The position numbers and the translations under genes were made by a program. Below are positions 11,226 through 23,606 of a DNA stretch of 64,000 bases, piece after piece. This DNA comes from Adiantum capillus-veneris (taxonomy: Eukaryota > Streptophyta > Polypodiopsida > Polypodiales > Pteridaceae): the NCBI GenBank assembly GCA_014529385.2, contig CM043949.1, positions 107,146,054-107,210,053 of the forward strand. Direction: 5' to 3'. Below the pieces are notes generated by a model. That model had not been told where the DNA came from and did no database searches. It worked only from the letters and a program-made list of their open reading frames with translations. Position 1 is the stretch's first letter; every line of letters begins with the position of its first letter.

Positions 11226-11544
11226 ACATACACACACACACAAAGAGGTGAAGAAGAAGAAGATGGAGATGGAGATGGAGCAAGAGCACTCTTCTATTGC
11301 ACAAATGAAAGAATGAGTGAATTTTAGGTTTAGTTGGCTTTTATATGAGCTCACCCCATTCACAGTTGGGCGCCCATGCTTAGCCAACTAATCCCTTGAA
11401 TGTCCCAGTTAGAGTGCGCCTCTCATCGGCGATCACTCTTACCCTTTTCCTATTGGTCCGACAAGCCCGGTACCTGACTCTACCAAATACATAATACACG
11501 TCCGTCGTAGGTGATGGGGTGTCCGTGAGCCGTGAGGGTTAACA
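10952..11544 (-). repeat. 3' LTR of the Gag-only element
   Basis: On the minus strand it starts TGTTAACCCTC at 11544 and ends GCGCACA at 10952. A minus-strand TATA box (TATAAAAG) lies about 11337-11346. It contains a CT/CA microsatellite near 11203-11242. The other LTR at 19426-20012 is nearly identical. Confidence 0.9.
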
Positions 11545-11557
11545 TGCCCCCCTTCCT
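11545..11557 (-). other. Polypurine tract of the Gag-only element
   Basis: Reads AGGAAGGGGGGCA on the minus strand, directly before the 3' LTR start TGTTAACC. A second, very similar tract (AAGGAAGGGGGGAG) lies at about 13166-13180 just after the WVPK ORF and could be a central polypurine tract. Confidence 0.8.
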
Positions 11558-13186
11558 GATGTAGATTCCGTCTTCGGAAGCTATTGAGTTGAAGCTCGTT
11601 CGTCGAGGTGGAAGAGCATTTGAGATGAATGTCCTTAGCCTTCTTCAGTCACTGCAAAATCAAACAACATTGGCACAGTAATTGCATTCTCATAAGTGAT
11701 TAAAAAGCATATGCAGTTTTAGGTAGACACATTGATTGGTAAAAGAATTTCAAACAATTTGTCAACAATGAACATTAAATTGCAATGTAATCAAATGCAT
11801 AAACAGATGTAAAGGTAAAAAATTAAACAAGTCTGGGGTCGCTAATTTGACGATCGAAAGGCACTAGAGATCGAATATTAATACCATGGGTAAGCTTCTT
11901 AATTTTCAGTGGTCAATTAAGTTGTTTAATCGCGAGAGCCAAGTATTCATGTTCGAGGGCTGACTAGAGGCTATATCTAAAAGACCTTGTAGTTAAGCTA
12001 CCATAAAAGGAATTTCTCATGAAATCATCGCCTGACTGATTACTTTTTCTTTGACCCCCCAAAGTCTTTTCACAGTGATTCAATTTGATGTGTGTGCTTA
12101 TTTTGTATGCCTTGGGTTTTTTGCTTTTCAAGGAAAAGCGCCCACACTGGGAACCTCTAGGGCTCTAGTACCATAGGCAATACATGTGAGTGAAGTACCA
12201 AATCAAGCTGAGATTTCTCTTCCAGCTTAAGATTTTACAGTGTGGCACTTTGATTTTTTGTTTGTTCATTTTCAGCATTTTAATTTTGTAACTTTGGGGG
12301 GTCATATAACACTGATACACCTCCCAGGCTCATCACACCAGTAAACTCCCTTTATAATACTTAAGCTAAAGGTCAATAGGGTCAAGCCCACTAGAAAGCC
12401 CTAGTACATTTCACACAATGCTGCCTAAATCGGATTAAGAACCTAAGTAACCATTAATTATTAGGAAGGCAATCCCCATGGTATTAAAAGAAGATTTCTA
12501 ACACCTAACTTGGTTAAACTAGTTTGTCGGATTGCTTGATTTTTAAACCTAGACAAGTGATTATGACAAAAAATTACATTGAATTAAATGTTTGATACTA
12601 AGCAAATGCGGTGAATATTAGGCTACCAATCACAATTAAAGCTGACAATCATAGATGCAAAAAAGATAAGGGGCAATGCTAATGGACAAGAAACACCTGT
12701 TTGTGTTGATGGTCGCGCTTGATCTGAAGAGTGAGTCGAGATAAAGATTCCATGAAGGTCCAAATCCTAATGACAACAACATGTTCCTGTACACACTAGG
12801 AAACACAAAGATACCTCTAGGAGGCACATCAGTGGGAAAAAGGAACTTTGCTAATCACTCAACTCTAAAACAAAAACACTCCTATCGTACTAATTTTACC
12901 TACCCTCCATCGCTCGAGTGATGAGGAACAAAGGTATTTTATGGCATAGGTTTCTGTTTCAGTGTATCGGATCTGAATGTGTAGGTCTAGGTTAATGTTT
13001 TGACTTTTATTGTGCACTCGTTTTCTAATTGCTCTTGCTCTTTATTTATTTTTTTGTTTTTTGTGAGTATAAAGCTTTATATGTACATTCCCTAAGATTG
13101 GGAGATTGAGAGGTCAGGGAAGAAGGTTGAGAGGGGAGTAAGTGAATGATGACTGTCAGCAAACACTCCCCCCTTCCTTGGGTAGA
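11558..13186 (-). other. 3' noncoding part of the Gag-only element
   Basis: Between the end of the WVPK region and the 3' polypurine tract there is 1.6 kb of AT-rich DNA with no ORF that resembles RT, RNase H or integrase on either strand. This is the stretch where pol would continue in an autonomous relative. Confidence 0.6.
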
Positions 13187-14188
13187 TCATACCGTTTGAA
13201 ATGATCTCGTCACCCTTTGAAACCAATCGTTCCAGTTGATAATAGGTGAGGATTTTTGCCAATAGTTTTCTCTGACCTTAGGTGCCTCGTCAAGTTGCAA
13301 GGGTGGTAAGGTACTCTCCTAGGATCGAACTTGAAGTGGTTCATCAGGTGAGTCTTGAACACTGGGAGGTGTGGATTCCTTTGTAGCTTTATGGAGGTCC
13401 ACTATTGTAGGTGGAGACTGTGGAGAAGCTTTTACCTCTATGGATGCATTACATGAGGAGCTAGAAGCTTCATGGGACTCCCCCCTTCCTGAGCTAGGTG
13501 GAACAAATCGTTCTTTCTTTGGTACCCAAACTAGCTCTGGAGCGGGTGTGTAGCTTTCTGTGATTTTTTTCTTTCCGCGATTGTCGATTCGTTTTGGAGC
13601 TACAGAATTGGACTCACATGGGTCAGGTGACAGGTAAGAACACAATCTACGTTTTGGCACCCAGATTTGATCATTTCCTTGATAGTAGCCTTGGGCTCCC
13701 AATAGTCGTTTAGGAATCCACCGCCACGTTTTCTTACTTTTCTTAGAGCGAGTGGGACGTTTCTTACGAGGCTTTTGTTTTTTAGCATCAGCCATGGTCG
13801 CTAAAGAAGCTTTAGGGGCCCACTTGTATGTTTTCTTCGTTATGTGAGGATGAGTCTTGTAAGAAGCTATACTCATTGCTTCTAGCATATTTAAAGGTAC
13901 AGGCATTTCATCCCCCTCAGGTGTTACCCAGGTTGTCCCCCTATTTCCCCAAGTGTCTATGGTTGCTGCTAGGTGGACCCAATCCACATTGTCTGACTCA
14001 GCCATTCCGGGTAGGATATCCATATAAGGAGAGTTCTCCCCAATATCTGTGTCTTCGTTACACGTGTAACAATACTGTAATGGAGTTGAGTGAATTGTTA
14101 TGTCTGATCGATTATCAATGATGAATTTATTTCCTAGAGGATGCGTTCAACCACTTAAAAGATCAACTCGAATGACAGAGTCTTGGAA
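13187..14188 (-). pseudogene. WVPK-repeat tail of the Gag-only polyprotein
   Basis: Same frame as the protease-like segment, after TAG 14189-14191, with further stops at TGA 14147-14149 and TAG 13319-13321; the frame ends at TGA 13187-13189. The sequence is basic and carries four W-x-P-K motifs (KWAPK, WIPK, IWVPK, VWVPK) spaced by Lys/Arg-rich stretches (KKQKPRKKRPTRSKKSKK). Basic repeats like these could bind nucleic acid, but that is inference. A tail with the same WVPK motif also follows the protease-like domain at 1380-2541 on the other strand. Confidence 0.65.
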
Positions 14189-15751
14189 CTATAAGTAGAC
14201 GTGGTTTTTGGACCAGTCATGCACCATTTTTGCTTCCCTCATGAATGGACGCCCTAAGATCATCTCAAATGACATAGGATGCTTGGAAAAATCCATAACA
14301 ATGAAAGTCTGCCTTACCTTGTGTCCCAAGACCTTGATCCTGAGATCCTTAAGCATTCCAATAGGCGTAACAATAGATCCATTAGCCATTTTTACCACTA
14401 CGCTTGTGGCTTCAAGGTGAGGTCGCCCCATAGACTCCCAACAACTCTTTGTCACCATGCTGACTCCCGCACCACCGTCAAGGACTCCCTTTACAGTTAA
14501 TCCTTTAGTAGTGATTGGTAGAGTAGCATTAGATTCATCACCTTCAAAGTATTGCCCCAACTTGTTAACGGGTACTTCAATTACAGATTCATGTCCCGCT
14601 AGGTCAGATGGTGGTGCTAAATGTTCCTCATCATTCATTACCGAGTCAGGTTTGTTCATATGTGCAAACTGTGGTAATCCGGCCTGTAATTCTCCATTGA
14701 GGAAGGCTCGAAGAGCTGAGACTAGCTCGGGGTCTTTATATAGTTTGGACATGATGGTGGTTCTAACTTCTGAAGACATGAAATCCATCAATTTGGCAAC
14801 ATTTAATGGCATCTTGTGGGACGTAGGACCCTGACAAGAGAATGGTGAAGATGTAATCTCCACTTCCTCAAGGGGGTCGGGCATTCCCTCACCAAACATT
14901 CTCTCTAGTAGGAAAGGTGTGTGTCCACTTTCAGATGTCCTACCCTCACTCTCTTCCCGAATGATACTGGGTATAGCTAACGGCCTGTAGTTCTTGTGAG
15001 GTTGAACTTGTGTGGGAAACACTGTGTCCGACATCTGGATGTGTTTGGGTTCAAGTTCTAATGTTCGTTGAGTTTCTTCCACCAAACCCCTCAATTGTTG
15101 GACTCGTTCAATTTCCACTGTTGGGTTTGGATAGGTTCCAATCTTTCTCTTGCAATCCTCATTTTTTGTCTCTCGTGGCTTATCTTGGGGGTTCGCAACT
15201 GGGTAGTTTAACTTTGAATACTCTTTTGGTGTTCGTCGTAATTCCCTCTCGTGATCCTCCCCACTGGCTTTTTCCTTTGTAGTAACAGTTTTGGTCTCCG
15301 TGGTCTCTATCGAATCTGAGTCATCCTCAGGGTCATTCATATACACGGGATCCTCTCCTGTCCCTATGTTAGTCTTTGAACTAGGTTTTGAGCTAGAAGC
15401 ATTAAGGGATTTCTTTCTTCGTGTTTTCTTCTTTCTCGCTCGGCCAATGGACGCAACATCTCTCTCTTCGAGGATGTAATTTTGCTTTTGGAGCATCGAC
15501 CCTGTGAGTGCATTCACTGGTGCTATGTTTATAGTTGGTGGTGTCCCATCAACAATCTCTATTATGTTCAATGGTGTGATTTTCAGTGCGTTTGGATTGT
15601 TAGGACACTGTGCGATCAAATGATCTATGCCACAACGATTACAAGTGAGTATTGGCATTGCCAATGCACTCCCTTGACTGGTTTGCATTAGTGCGGCATT
15701 CTTTTGTATTCTAATGGGGCACTCAGCTACTCGATGTGGTCCACCACATTC
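14189..15751 (-). pseudogene. Third and fourth zinc knuckles and protease-like domain of the Gag-only element
   Basis: The frame starts inside a zinc knuckle: the TAA at 15752-15754 sits between its first two cysteines, and ECGGPHRVAEC follows. A second knuckle reads CNRCGIDHLIAQC (about 15645-15607). After a 250-residue charged linker comes a retropepsin-like domain with VLDGGAGVSMV (about 14482-14450) and MILGRPFM (about 14255-14232). The usual D-[TS]-G-A is D-G-G-A here, as in several plant Tat-type elements. It ends at TAG 14189-14191, still in frame with the WVPK tail. No RT follows. Confidence 0.78.
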
Positions 15752-16396
15752 TTAGCACTGAAGAGGTGGTCTCCTGGAAAAACTATTAATGTTTTGGCCT
15801 CTTGCTGCTAGCGCAGTAGCTTGATATACCGGTTTGATTTGTCCCCAATGGTCTTCCATATAGTACATGGGACACTCCTCAAGCATGTCGACTCCATAGG
15901 TGATACTAGAGTCTATGTCCTCTTCGCAATCTACATAAGTACTAGATGACTCGCAACCTATTTGGTTCATAGGTGTAACTCTTGGATGAGGGGGTTGCGG
16001 TCCTAGCACTGGAAGTGGCAACGGTGTGGTTTGGACCACATTTTGGGTTCTAGGGACCATGTGCTGTAATGGCAACTGTTGCTCCATGGGTGGGGTAGGC
16101 ATCAATGCAGGAACTCGAGGTGAGTTTGCCCAAGCTATAGGCGGTCTATTTTCCATGATGCGTTTAAGCATTAGGCAATCCTTCGCTTGATGGCCATACC
16201 TACCACACGCGTTACAAGTCCCGTTAAACTTTACTCTGAAAGTAGGGCATTCACTCGTAGTATGTGGGCCCAAGCAAATTGAGCACCATTGTTGCTCCCT
16301 TCTTGGATACATATGAGTGTTTTGTGGAGCACGATTACCCCTAAGGCTTTCTTGGATGGCCTTTGTGAGATCTACCAAAGTCATCTCAGATATCGT
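15752..16396 (-). pseudogene. Zinc-knuckle segment of the Gag-only polyprotein
   Basis: Same frame as the upstream Gag segment, separated from it only by TAA 16397-16399. It contains two CCHC-type knuckles in a row, CSICLGPHTTSEC and CNACGRYGHQAKDC (about 16295-16180), then a Pro/Gln/Met-rich linker. The segment stops at TAA 15752-15754, within another knuckle. Zinc knuckles bind packaged RNA in nucleocapsid-like proteins. Confidence 0.8.
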
Positions 16397-18601
16397 TTAC
16401 TCTTTCACGATTGGCTTTATCTTCATTGGCTCATGCCCTGATGCTTGGGAGCTACTTGACTTAGGCTCGGCAGACACTCTTTCTCCTGCAATCATTAAAT
16501 TATCCTCCAATTGGATTGCATTCATGGTGACTGCTTCCCAAGTAGTGATACCTCTAATGACTAGGCCATTATAGATACTTTCATGTCGTAGTCCCCTAAT
16601 GAATCTATCGAGCAATTGGTTGTTGTTGAATCGCTCGTTTGGATTGCATCGAGAATTCAAATTCTTTAGGCGACTAATGAAGTCTCTCACGGATTCACCT
16701 TCTTCTCGTTGGGCTTTCTGGAGCTGAGAGGCTACACCCCAAAGTACTCCCTCTCGTATGTATTCTTTTAAGAACAGTCTCCTAAGAGTAGAGTAGATCG
16801 TTTTTTCTTCTACTCTTAAGGTTCTATACCAATCTCCAGCCTTTTCGCTTAGGGTCAAACTCAAAGCCTTACACTTATGTAGCTCATTGTGCTCTTCCAA
16901 GGAATCGCACACATGTTCAAAGACTTCCATATGCTTTCTAGCATCTCCGTCTCCATTGAATTTCTGTGTGAGCTTAGCTACTTGAACTGCCTTGCTCCTA
17001 GGCTCTCTATCAGGTGCACCACGCATGTTTTCCGCAATAGAGCGACCGATAATTTGAGCAAATGCTGCCAAATCTCCTATTTGAGCAGGTATAATGGGTG
17101 TATGTGCTCCTGGAACCACATGTGAGATGGGAGTTGGCCTTGGCCTTGGCATACGCGCGGCTCTTGGGTCCCATATTTCGTATGGTGGTGTACCAGACGG
17201 TGGTCCAAAGTTTACATGCGTGGCCCTAGGCATAGGGGGTGCTTGATGTGGCATGTTATTATTAAATGGCATGGCTCCACTTGTATAAGAGCTTGGATAA
17301 TTCCATTGTGGATTGTAAGCTCTTGGAATAATCGGAGGTGTAGGAGCTACATGAGGCTGAGGTACGACAGGTGCACATGATTGATACATACATGTAGGTA
17401 TAGTTGGGGGCACTGTGCTACTAGGCATCGGCGCAGTGTTAACAAATGAACTCCATGGTGTACTTTTTGTCATGCTCACCATTGGGATATGCATGGTAGC
17501 CGTAGTGTCATTAAGAGAAAGATGAGCTAGATCTGGGAAGGTAAAGCTGCCACTTGTGGGCTCAGATTGTACTGAGGCTCCTGGCGAAACAACATATGGA
17601 GGATCAATGGGGCTCACTGAGGGGGTCTCCATTTGTGACAGGGTTGGTTGGTTGGCCTTTCCCGTATCCAAGAATCTCATTAGGCCTGTTGAAGGCATGT
17701 TGATCCCTGTGTTCTGTCTTTCTAACTCGACAATCCTATGGAGGACATCACAGACTTTCTGTTGTTGCTCATCTATGCTAGTAGCACCCGATGTGGATTG
17801 TAGAACATCTAACCAACCCACATGATAGGTGTGTCCCGTGTACCGATCAGTTAAAGCTTCTGCTTGTAGGTCATACTCCCAATTTTCGTTTAGGAATATC
17901 CCATCTAGGCCTGGCGTGCTGGAGGTTTCCCTTGAAGTGGAAGCATTATTGCTCCCCATTGCTTGCCCCTCCGTGACTGCTACCTTGGGAGCACTCGGTT
18001 GCTCGGCTGGTATGATTGTTGTCATAGGAGCCTTTGCTTTCAAGGCTCGACTTTGTTCTAGCCCTCATAGGTTCTCAATTTCCCTCTCCCTTGTTGCTTG
18101 CATATAGCGTTCGATCTCTTGTACTTCGGCAAGACTCCTACCATCGGGTAGTAAAACCTCAGAGGGAGATAGTCCTAAAGGATCAGGAGGTGCAGTGGAT
18201 GGAACATTCACATGCACACTCTCAAGAAGCATAGAGTCTATTTTAGGCATGAATGACGAATTTACTTCCCCACTCCCTTCATTTATTTCATTAACCGCAT
18301 GTTCGGAGCGAGTAGCTCTACTAAGGGTCTCTTTTAAGCGGCTAAACACGCTGGACCCGGGCCGTGGGCCCATGGCATGCATGTTTTGACTTGAACTATC
18401 ACGGTTTGGTGTAGGATACCCCTCCATGACTTCGTAGTGAGAGGAAGAATCACTAGACGCGATATGAGGATCTTGGGTCGCGCTACCTTGAGTCCCGGCC
18501 GAAGGTCCAGAACCTAGGGTGGAGGAATAATGGGTGCCCGCGTAAATGGAGGCACTACCAATATGCTCGTGCTCTAACACTCGTCCAGAGCGTAGGTTCA
18601 T
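16397..18601 (-). pseudogene. Gag (capsid-like) of the Gag-only element
   Basis: The first in-frame ATG is at 18599-18601 (MNLRSGRV), a start typical of plant Gag proteins, and a TAA lies just upstream at 18653-18655. One TGA at 18065-18067 interrupts the frame. The N-terminal half is Ser/Pro/Met-rich. The capsid-like retrotransposon Gag domain lies about 17000-16450 (KFNGDGDARKHMEVFEHVC, GDWYRTL, FISRLKNLNSRC, LLDRFIRGLRHESIYNGL). Gag assembles the particle. One stop separates it from the zinc-knuckle segment. Confidence 0.85.
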
Positions 18602-19403
18602 ATGACTTCCACACTCTAAGCGCGTTGGTGAGTGCCCGTGAAGGCCGCTCACTTAGTTTTTTTTTTTTTTTTTTGGTTGTTTATAACCCAAGTTTTTCGT
18701 TATTTTTGGTTATTTTTTGTAACCGAGCCACAAAATATGGCGTGTAATAGCTCAAGACGAGCGTTTTAGCTAAAGGAACGTGCCGTGCTTTACAGCTCTC
18801 TATTTGGCTACGTGAAGCCCTCGAAATCCTAAAAATAGTTTTTATAGTCCTCGAAATCCTAAAAATAGTTTTTAAATATAAAAAGGTGTATAAACTATTT
18901 TTTAAAATTGAGGACTAAGGTCTGGGTTTGGACTTGAGCTTGGGGAATGATCCCCAGCCTGAAAATAAATTTTTTAATTTTTTAATTTTAATTTTTAGTC
19001 GTCGCGGCCGCGCCGCGCGCGCGCACACACACACTTAACCTACACCTAACTTATCTACTTACAGCTAATGAAGATACTGCCACACACACTCTAACACTGT
19101 TTACACAGTACTACAATAGCTAACAGATCTACCAAACTAACATTGAACCTTACAGAACTAACATTCCATAGCTAATACCTTAATTCTAACAGTACATTGC
19201 AAAAAAATTGTAACTCCTTCTTTAACAGAAAACAAAAAAGACAGTATAGTGTAACAAAAAACCTTCTCCACACAACCACACACCTTCCTTCTTCACAAAT
19301 CCTTCTCCACACAACTACACACACTCATTCCCTACCTTTCCTATGATAGAAATTGCACCACAAGAAAGCGTAAAGTGCTTAACCGAGCTTAGTGTAGGGC
19401 ATT
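18602..19403 (-). other. 5' leader of the Gag-only element
   Basis: Noncoding DNA between the primer-binding site and the Gag start. It holds a T-run on the plus strand (about 18657-18674), a duplicated TCCTCGAAATCCTAAAAATAG-like segment near 18820-18870, and a short GC/CA run (19005-19035). No gene seen. Confidence 0.6.
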
Positions 19404-19421
19404 TCCCCGGCAACGGCGCCA
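19404..19421 (-). other. Primer-binding site for tRNA-Asp
   Basis: The plus-strand sequence TCCCCGGCAACGGCGCCA equals the 3' end of plant tRNA-Asp over 18 nt as I know it, so the element strand pairs with it. It lies 4 nt inside the 5' LTR end, as expected for minus-strand DNA priming. This fixes the element's orientation. Confidence 0.9.
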
Positions 19422-19425
19422 AAAA

Positions 19426-20012
19426 TGTGCGCTCCTCGCCGCACTGTCGAAGCAAAGGACTTGCCGATACACCGTGTGCAAGCCACAAATGGCTCCAAGC
19501 ACACAACAAGCCTAAACTAGCAAGCTCAAGAGAGCAAAGGGTGTGTCACTCACCGCTCTACGCTCGCCTTCGTGGTGGATTCCTCGCCGCGATGAAGAAG
19601 AAGCTACAGTCGTGCCGCGCTCAACCGCTTCGCCGTCGTCGTGCCTTCGTAATGCTCGATCGCACACACACTCTCCCTCTCTCTCTCTCTCACATACACA
19701 CACACACACAAGGAGGTGAAGAAGAAGAAGATGGAGATGGAGATGGAGCAAGAGCACTCTTCTATTGCACAAATGAGAGAATGAGTGAATTTTAGGTTTA
19801 GTTGGCTTTTATATGAGCTCACCCCATTCACACTTGGGCGCCCATGCTTAGCCAACTAATCCCTTGAATGTCCCAGTTAGAGTGCGCCTCTCATCGGCGA
19901 TCACTCTTACCCTTTTCCTATTGGTCCGACAAGCCCGGTACCTGACTCTACCAAATACATAATACACGTCCGTCGTAGGTGATGGGGTGTCCGTGAGCCG
20001 TGAGGGTTAACA
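19426..20012 (-). repeat. 5' LTR of the Gag-only element
   Basis: 587 bp, TG...CA ends, matching 10952-11544 apart from a few substitutions and shorter microsatellites. A minus-strand TATA box lies near 19805-19814. The promoter would drive the Gag ORF toward lower coordinates. Confidence 0.9.
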
Positions 20013-21990
20013 CGGTCCCAAGACTAAAATGTCAATACGAGGGAATAAGTGACTTGACTAGGGAATGGAGGCACGCAAAGAGGTTGTCAATTTCTTGTTT
20101 GAAAACAATACACTCCGTGAAAAAGATCTATGAACTCTCTAACTGTGAAAAACTTGATTTCTACCTCTTTGATCCAATCACACATCCACATGGCAGGTAC
20201 ATTCCTTATTAGGTCTTAACCACTTCTGGACCAACAAATCTAAAATCTGCACACTTGAAAAAATCTCGATTCTCTCCAACATCAAAATTACAGGTTGTCG
20301 AATCTAGTGTCGGACACACCTACTACATGCTCCTAAGCTTTGGGATTCACATGCAACTAACAAAATCTCAAAACGATGCTCGAATAGTGAGATATGTCAC
20401 TTCGAAGGTCGTGGGAGTAGATGCCTAGATCTCGTGAAACGCTTGCAATGTAGATATGGACGTGTAGAGGTCCTCGAGGCTAACGTGGTGAGGCTCTCGG
20501 CTTGTCGATATACGATAACCGTGCGATGCAGTGCAAAGAGATGAAATCTTGACAGCAAGAGGGAGCTCACGACGTACAAAGAAAACCTTATCTCTTATTA
20601 TGAATAATGAACTGTGTCAAAACCTTACAAAGTTGTCGTTTATACCCACGCTATGGGTCTTTTATGTACAAAGGCCAAAACTACTTAAAAAACAATTGAC
20701 CTATCCTAGAAGCTTGTCTAACTTATGATACATCTTGGAAGCTCAAAGCCCCAGATTTTGCATAAATGAAACAAGATCAAAGATCTAATGATTTTTTGAT
20801 GGAAAAATTACAGTCACTTTTTGTTTACAAAGGCTCAAACAACCGCTTGAGCATCTTCTTCTCGTGAAATGACATCTATTGTGGGAATCTTCCAACACGT
20901 ACACCTAAACTTAAACCTACAATCTAAACTTCTACCCTAAATCCAAAATTGAATTTACAACTTAAACCTAAACCGAGTTAAAAAAAAGTGCAAATTATAA
21001 ACTAAGTTACATATGCAAGCTTAACACCTAGATTTAAAAACTGCACAGACAAGCTTAAAACTTAAACTAAAAGAAAATAAAAAGCAAATGCATAAATTTA
21101 AACCGCATACGCATACCTAACCTAAAAGCATAAATCGTAAACCTAATTGCATACGCATATGCAAACCAAAAATTTAAATTTAAATGTAAATCCCAAACTT
21201 ATAAATTAAAATGCATACACATACGCATACGCATATGCATATAACTTAAGTTAATCGTAAAGCAAAAAATCTAACCGACAACCTGTTTATACTACAAGTT
21301 GAAAACCAAACTATATGTGCAATTTTGAAACTCAAGTTTAACCTTGAACCGTTTATGCATGTGCTCACTTAAACAAACAACTAAAATCGAAAATCGAAAA
21401 CGTAATTCTGAAGGTATAATTGAAACGTAAACTTAGAATGATTTGCTTGAGCCTGAACCAAATTTATTAAAATTTAAATAAATTCAAATCCATTTATTTA
21501 AATGTAAACATAAATTGACTTAAAAATTAAACTTAAATTTAAACATAAACATATTAAATCAAATGATAAACCCTAAATTTATGCTTAAAGCATAAAATAA
21601 ACTCTAAATTTTTATCTTGATATGAATTTGAAACTTAAATTTAAGTAACGAAAAATTGAGAAAAGTATTTAGGAGTAAGGAGAATCCAATGAAGGTATAT
21701 TGACACAAATTAACGCTTAAAAACACAATAAAGGATTTTACTACACAATAGATTTAGCCATACTATGTTTTCGAAGCCATACAAATCCTATATGTAAGAT
21801 AAGGGTATACTAAATTTTATTACTACAATTTTCATAAGCATAAAAAGATATTAAAAGGTATTCCTAATTCAAAGATTCCCTCAACGACAACAAAAATGTT
21901 GCACTAGTCTATATCACACAGGAACGGGAAGTGATGAAGCACATAGATTTGCAATAAATACCAGTTGGACGTGAGAAGGACGAATACAAC

Positions 21991-22030
<40 letters not shown>

Positions 22031-22685
22031 TAAAGAGAAGAAAATGCTAAGGAGAAACTAAAGGAGAAGAGAAACACAAATATACCATTTGAAGTCGGCC
22101 ACCTCTTTATATGGACACAAAAGGTCTTTTGACTTTCCACCTTCATCTATCTTTTCATTTCTTATACTCACCCTTCACTTACACGCTTAATATGTTTTGA
22201 AAGACTTTTTATTTTTCTGAGATTGGGGAGACCTAATGGATTCTACTTCTCATAAATAGAGGGTTTTATAAGGATCTCCGCTCTCATGTAGTATGCTCTT
22301 TTCTATAAAGAATGGATCCCCTAAGGTGCAAGCATACATAATTGGTTTTGGAGAAAGGCCTTCCTTGTGCATGTAGGTAAAACAACCCAAAGCTTCCTTG
22401 CCACAACCATGTTGGTTATATCCTCCAATCAGTGCACTCCAAGAGACCCCGTCCCAGAGAGGATGCCCATCATGAAGTTTTTGTGCTTTTGTGAGGGCAC
22501 CACATTTTATTGATCAGGGCATTGCCAAGCATGTCATCTTTCTCCAATAGCCTATGACTAACAATCTCATCATGAATTCTCTCACCCATCTAGAGGACTT
22601 GCACTATTGCATCTAGAGAGAGACAATATCAATGCTGTAGGCAAAAATAACACATCTATAGAGGGTTTTTGTGAGGCAACCAATC
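20013..22685. other. No gene seen; A-rich low-complexity DNA
   Basis: 20880-21660 is built of degenerate CTTAAACCTAAAC-like and CATACGCATACGCATATGC-like runs. A (GA)n tract lies at 21994-22027. Short open frames here are not conserved in composition and match nothing I recognise. It may be an old element interior or intron sequence. Confidence 0.5.
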
Positions 22686-22687
22686 TA

Positions 22688-22769
<82 letters not shown>
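22686..22769. repeat. Compound microsatellite (TG)n(AG)n ending in a 33-base G run
   Basis: A TG run is followed by an AG run and then 33 consecutive G (22737-22769). The G run could form quadruplex structure or could have an uncertain assembled length. Confidence 0.95.
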
Positions 22770-23606
22770 CGAATGCTGCCTTGGTTTGTTGTGAGAATAT
22801 CGATAAAGTGCAATCAATAAGGATTTTCTATGTGGCGCATAGAGATGAAGAGAATTTGAATGCTGGTATAGAGCCAAGAACCAATTCACATGGGGTAAGT
22901 TTATGAACTTTTGTGCAACCCGGAAATTGGGAACTCCTGTGTTCACATGAAGACCCCAACTAGTGGCAAAAATGCCTATTTTTATTATATTGGCACTTAA
23001 TAAACATGCAGCAAGCCTGGAAAAGTGAACAATGAGCTTGTCATCTCTCCTTCACGTGCTTGGAGAATTCAACAGAGGGCTTGTCTCTTATGCGATTGTG
23101 TATATGATCCACCCCTTCCCCTTGGAGCAAGGATGCATCTGGTTGTTGCGAGCCTTCTCGCTCGCAAACTCCCATGGAAACATGAAAAGTTTGCAAATAT
23201 TGGCAATCAGTTGTGAACCTAGCATGGATACCCACACCTTCATTAGTTTATTAGAATCTATGCAAATTCCTCCAGACTGGTGCTTTGTTTGCAATGGCAA
23301 GAAAAATCACAACTGCGAGCAAGTTTTTAACCCAGCGCGTAGACTACAATAGCCTGTTAGCACTGCGCTAACTAGCCTGCACGAATCGCCTCTTGCTTAT
23401 GGTGTCCACCTCATTTCTTGAAAAACGGAAACCTGCTACATTGCCAACCGAGCTCTATGCTCTTTAGCCTGCACTTTGTCCCCCTCCTTACAGATCGCTG
23501 CACTTGCCATGCCATCATCCAAATTCTTTTTGTGCGGCTCTGTTGTTGGCATGTGGAGAGATTCTTGTCTCTAGCTTTGTCACTGGCATATGGAAAGATT
23601 TGTTTG
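22770..23606. other. No gene supported
   Basis: Several short open frames on both strands overlap one another and lack recognisable domains. An open stretch at 23032-23352 starts at a non-ATG codon. I see no splice pattern. Confidence 0.4.

Larger units (their letters stand above)
10952..20012 (-). mobile_element. Non-autonomous Gag-only LTR retrotransposon, complete ends
   Basis: Two direct repeats with TG...CA ends (10952-11544 and 19426-20012) flank a 7.9 kb interior on the minus strand. A perfect 18-nt tRNA-Asp primer site follows the 5' LTR and a purine tract precedes the 3' LTR. Flanking 5-mers are CGATC (10947-10951) and CGGTC (20013-20017), a target duplication with one mismatch. The interior encodes Gag, zinc knuckles, a protease-like domain and WVPK repeats, and no reverse transcriptase, RNase H or integrase. 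This matches the idea of gag-carrying terminal-repeat elements (TR-GAG) that depend on enzymes from other elements. By eye the LTRs differ at about nine sites outside the microsatellites. Confidence 0.85.

Noticed and set aside
10953-11387. Open frames on both strands, repeated at 19343-19855
   Set aside because: They lie in the LTRs of the Gag-only element and reflect LTR duplication.
20880-21660. Possible degenerate interstitial telomere repeats (CCTAAAC words)
   Set aside because: The words are too irregular and mixed with CATACGCAT runs; there is no CCCTAAA array.
22656-22946. Minus-strand frame with a poly-Pro run
   Set aside because: Produced by the G33 and AG/TG microsatellite.
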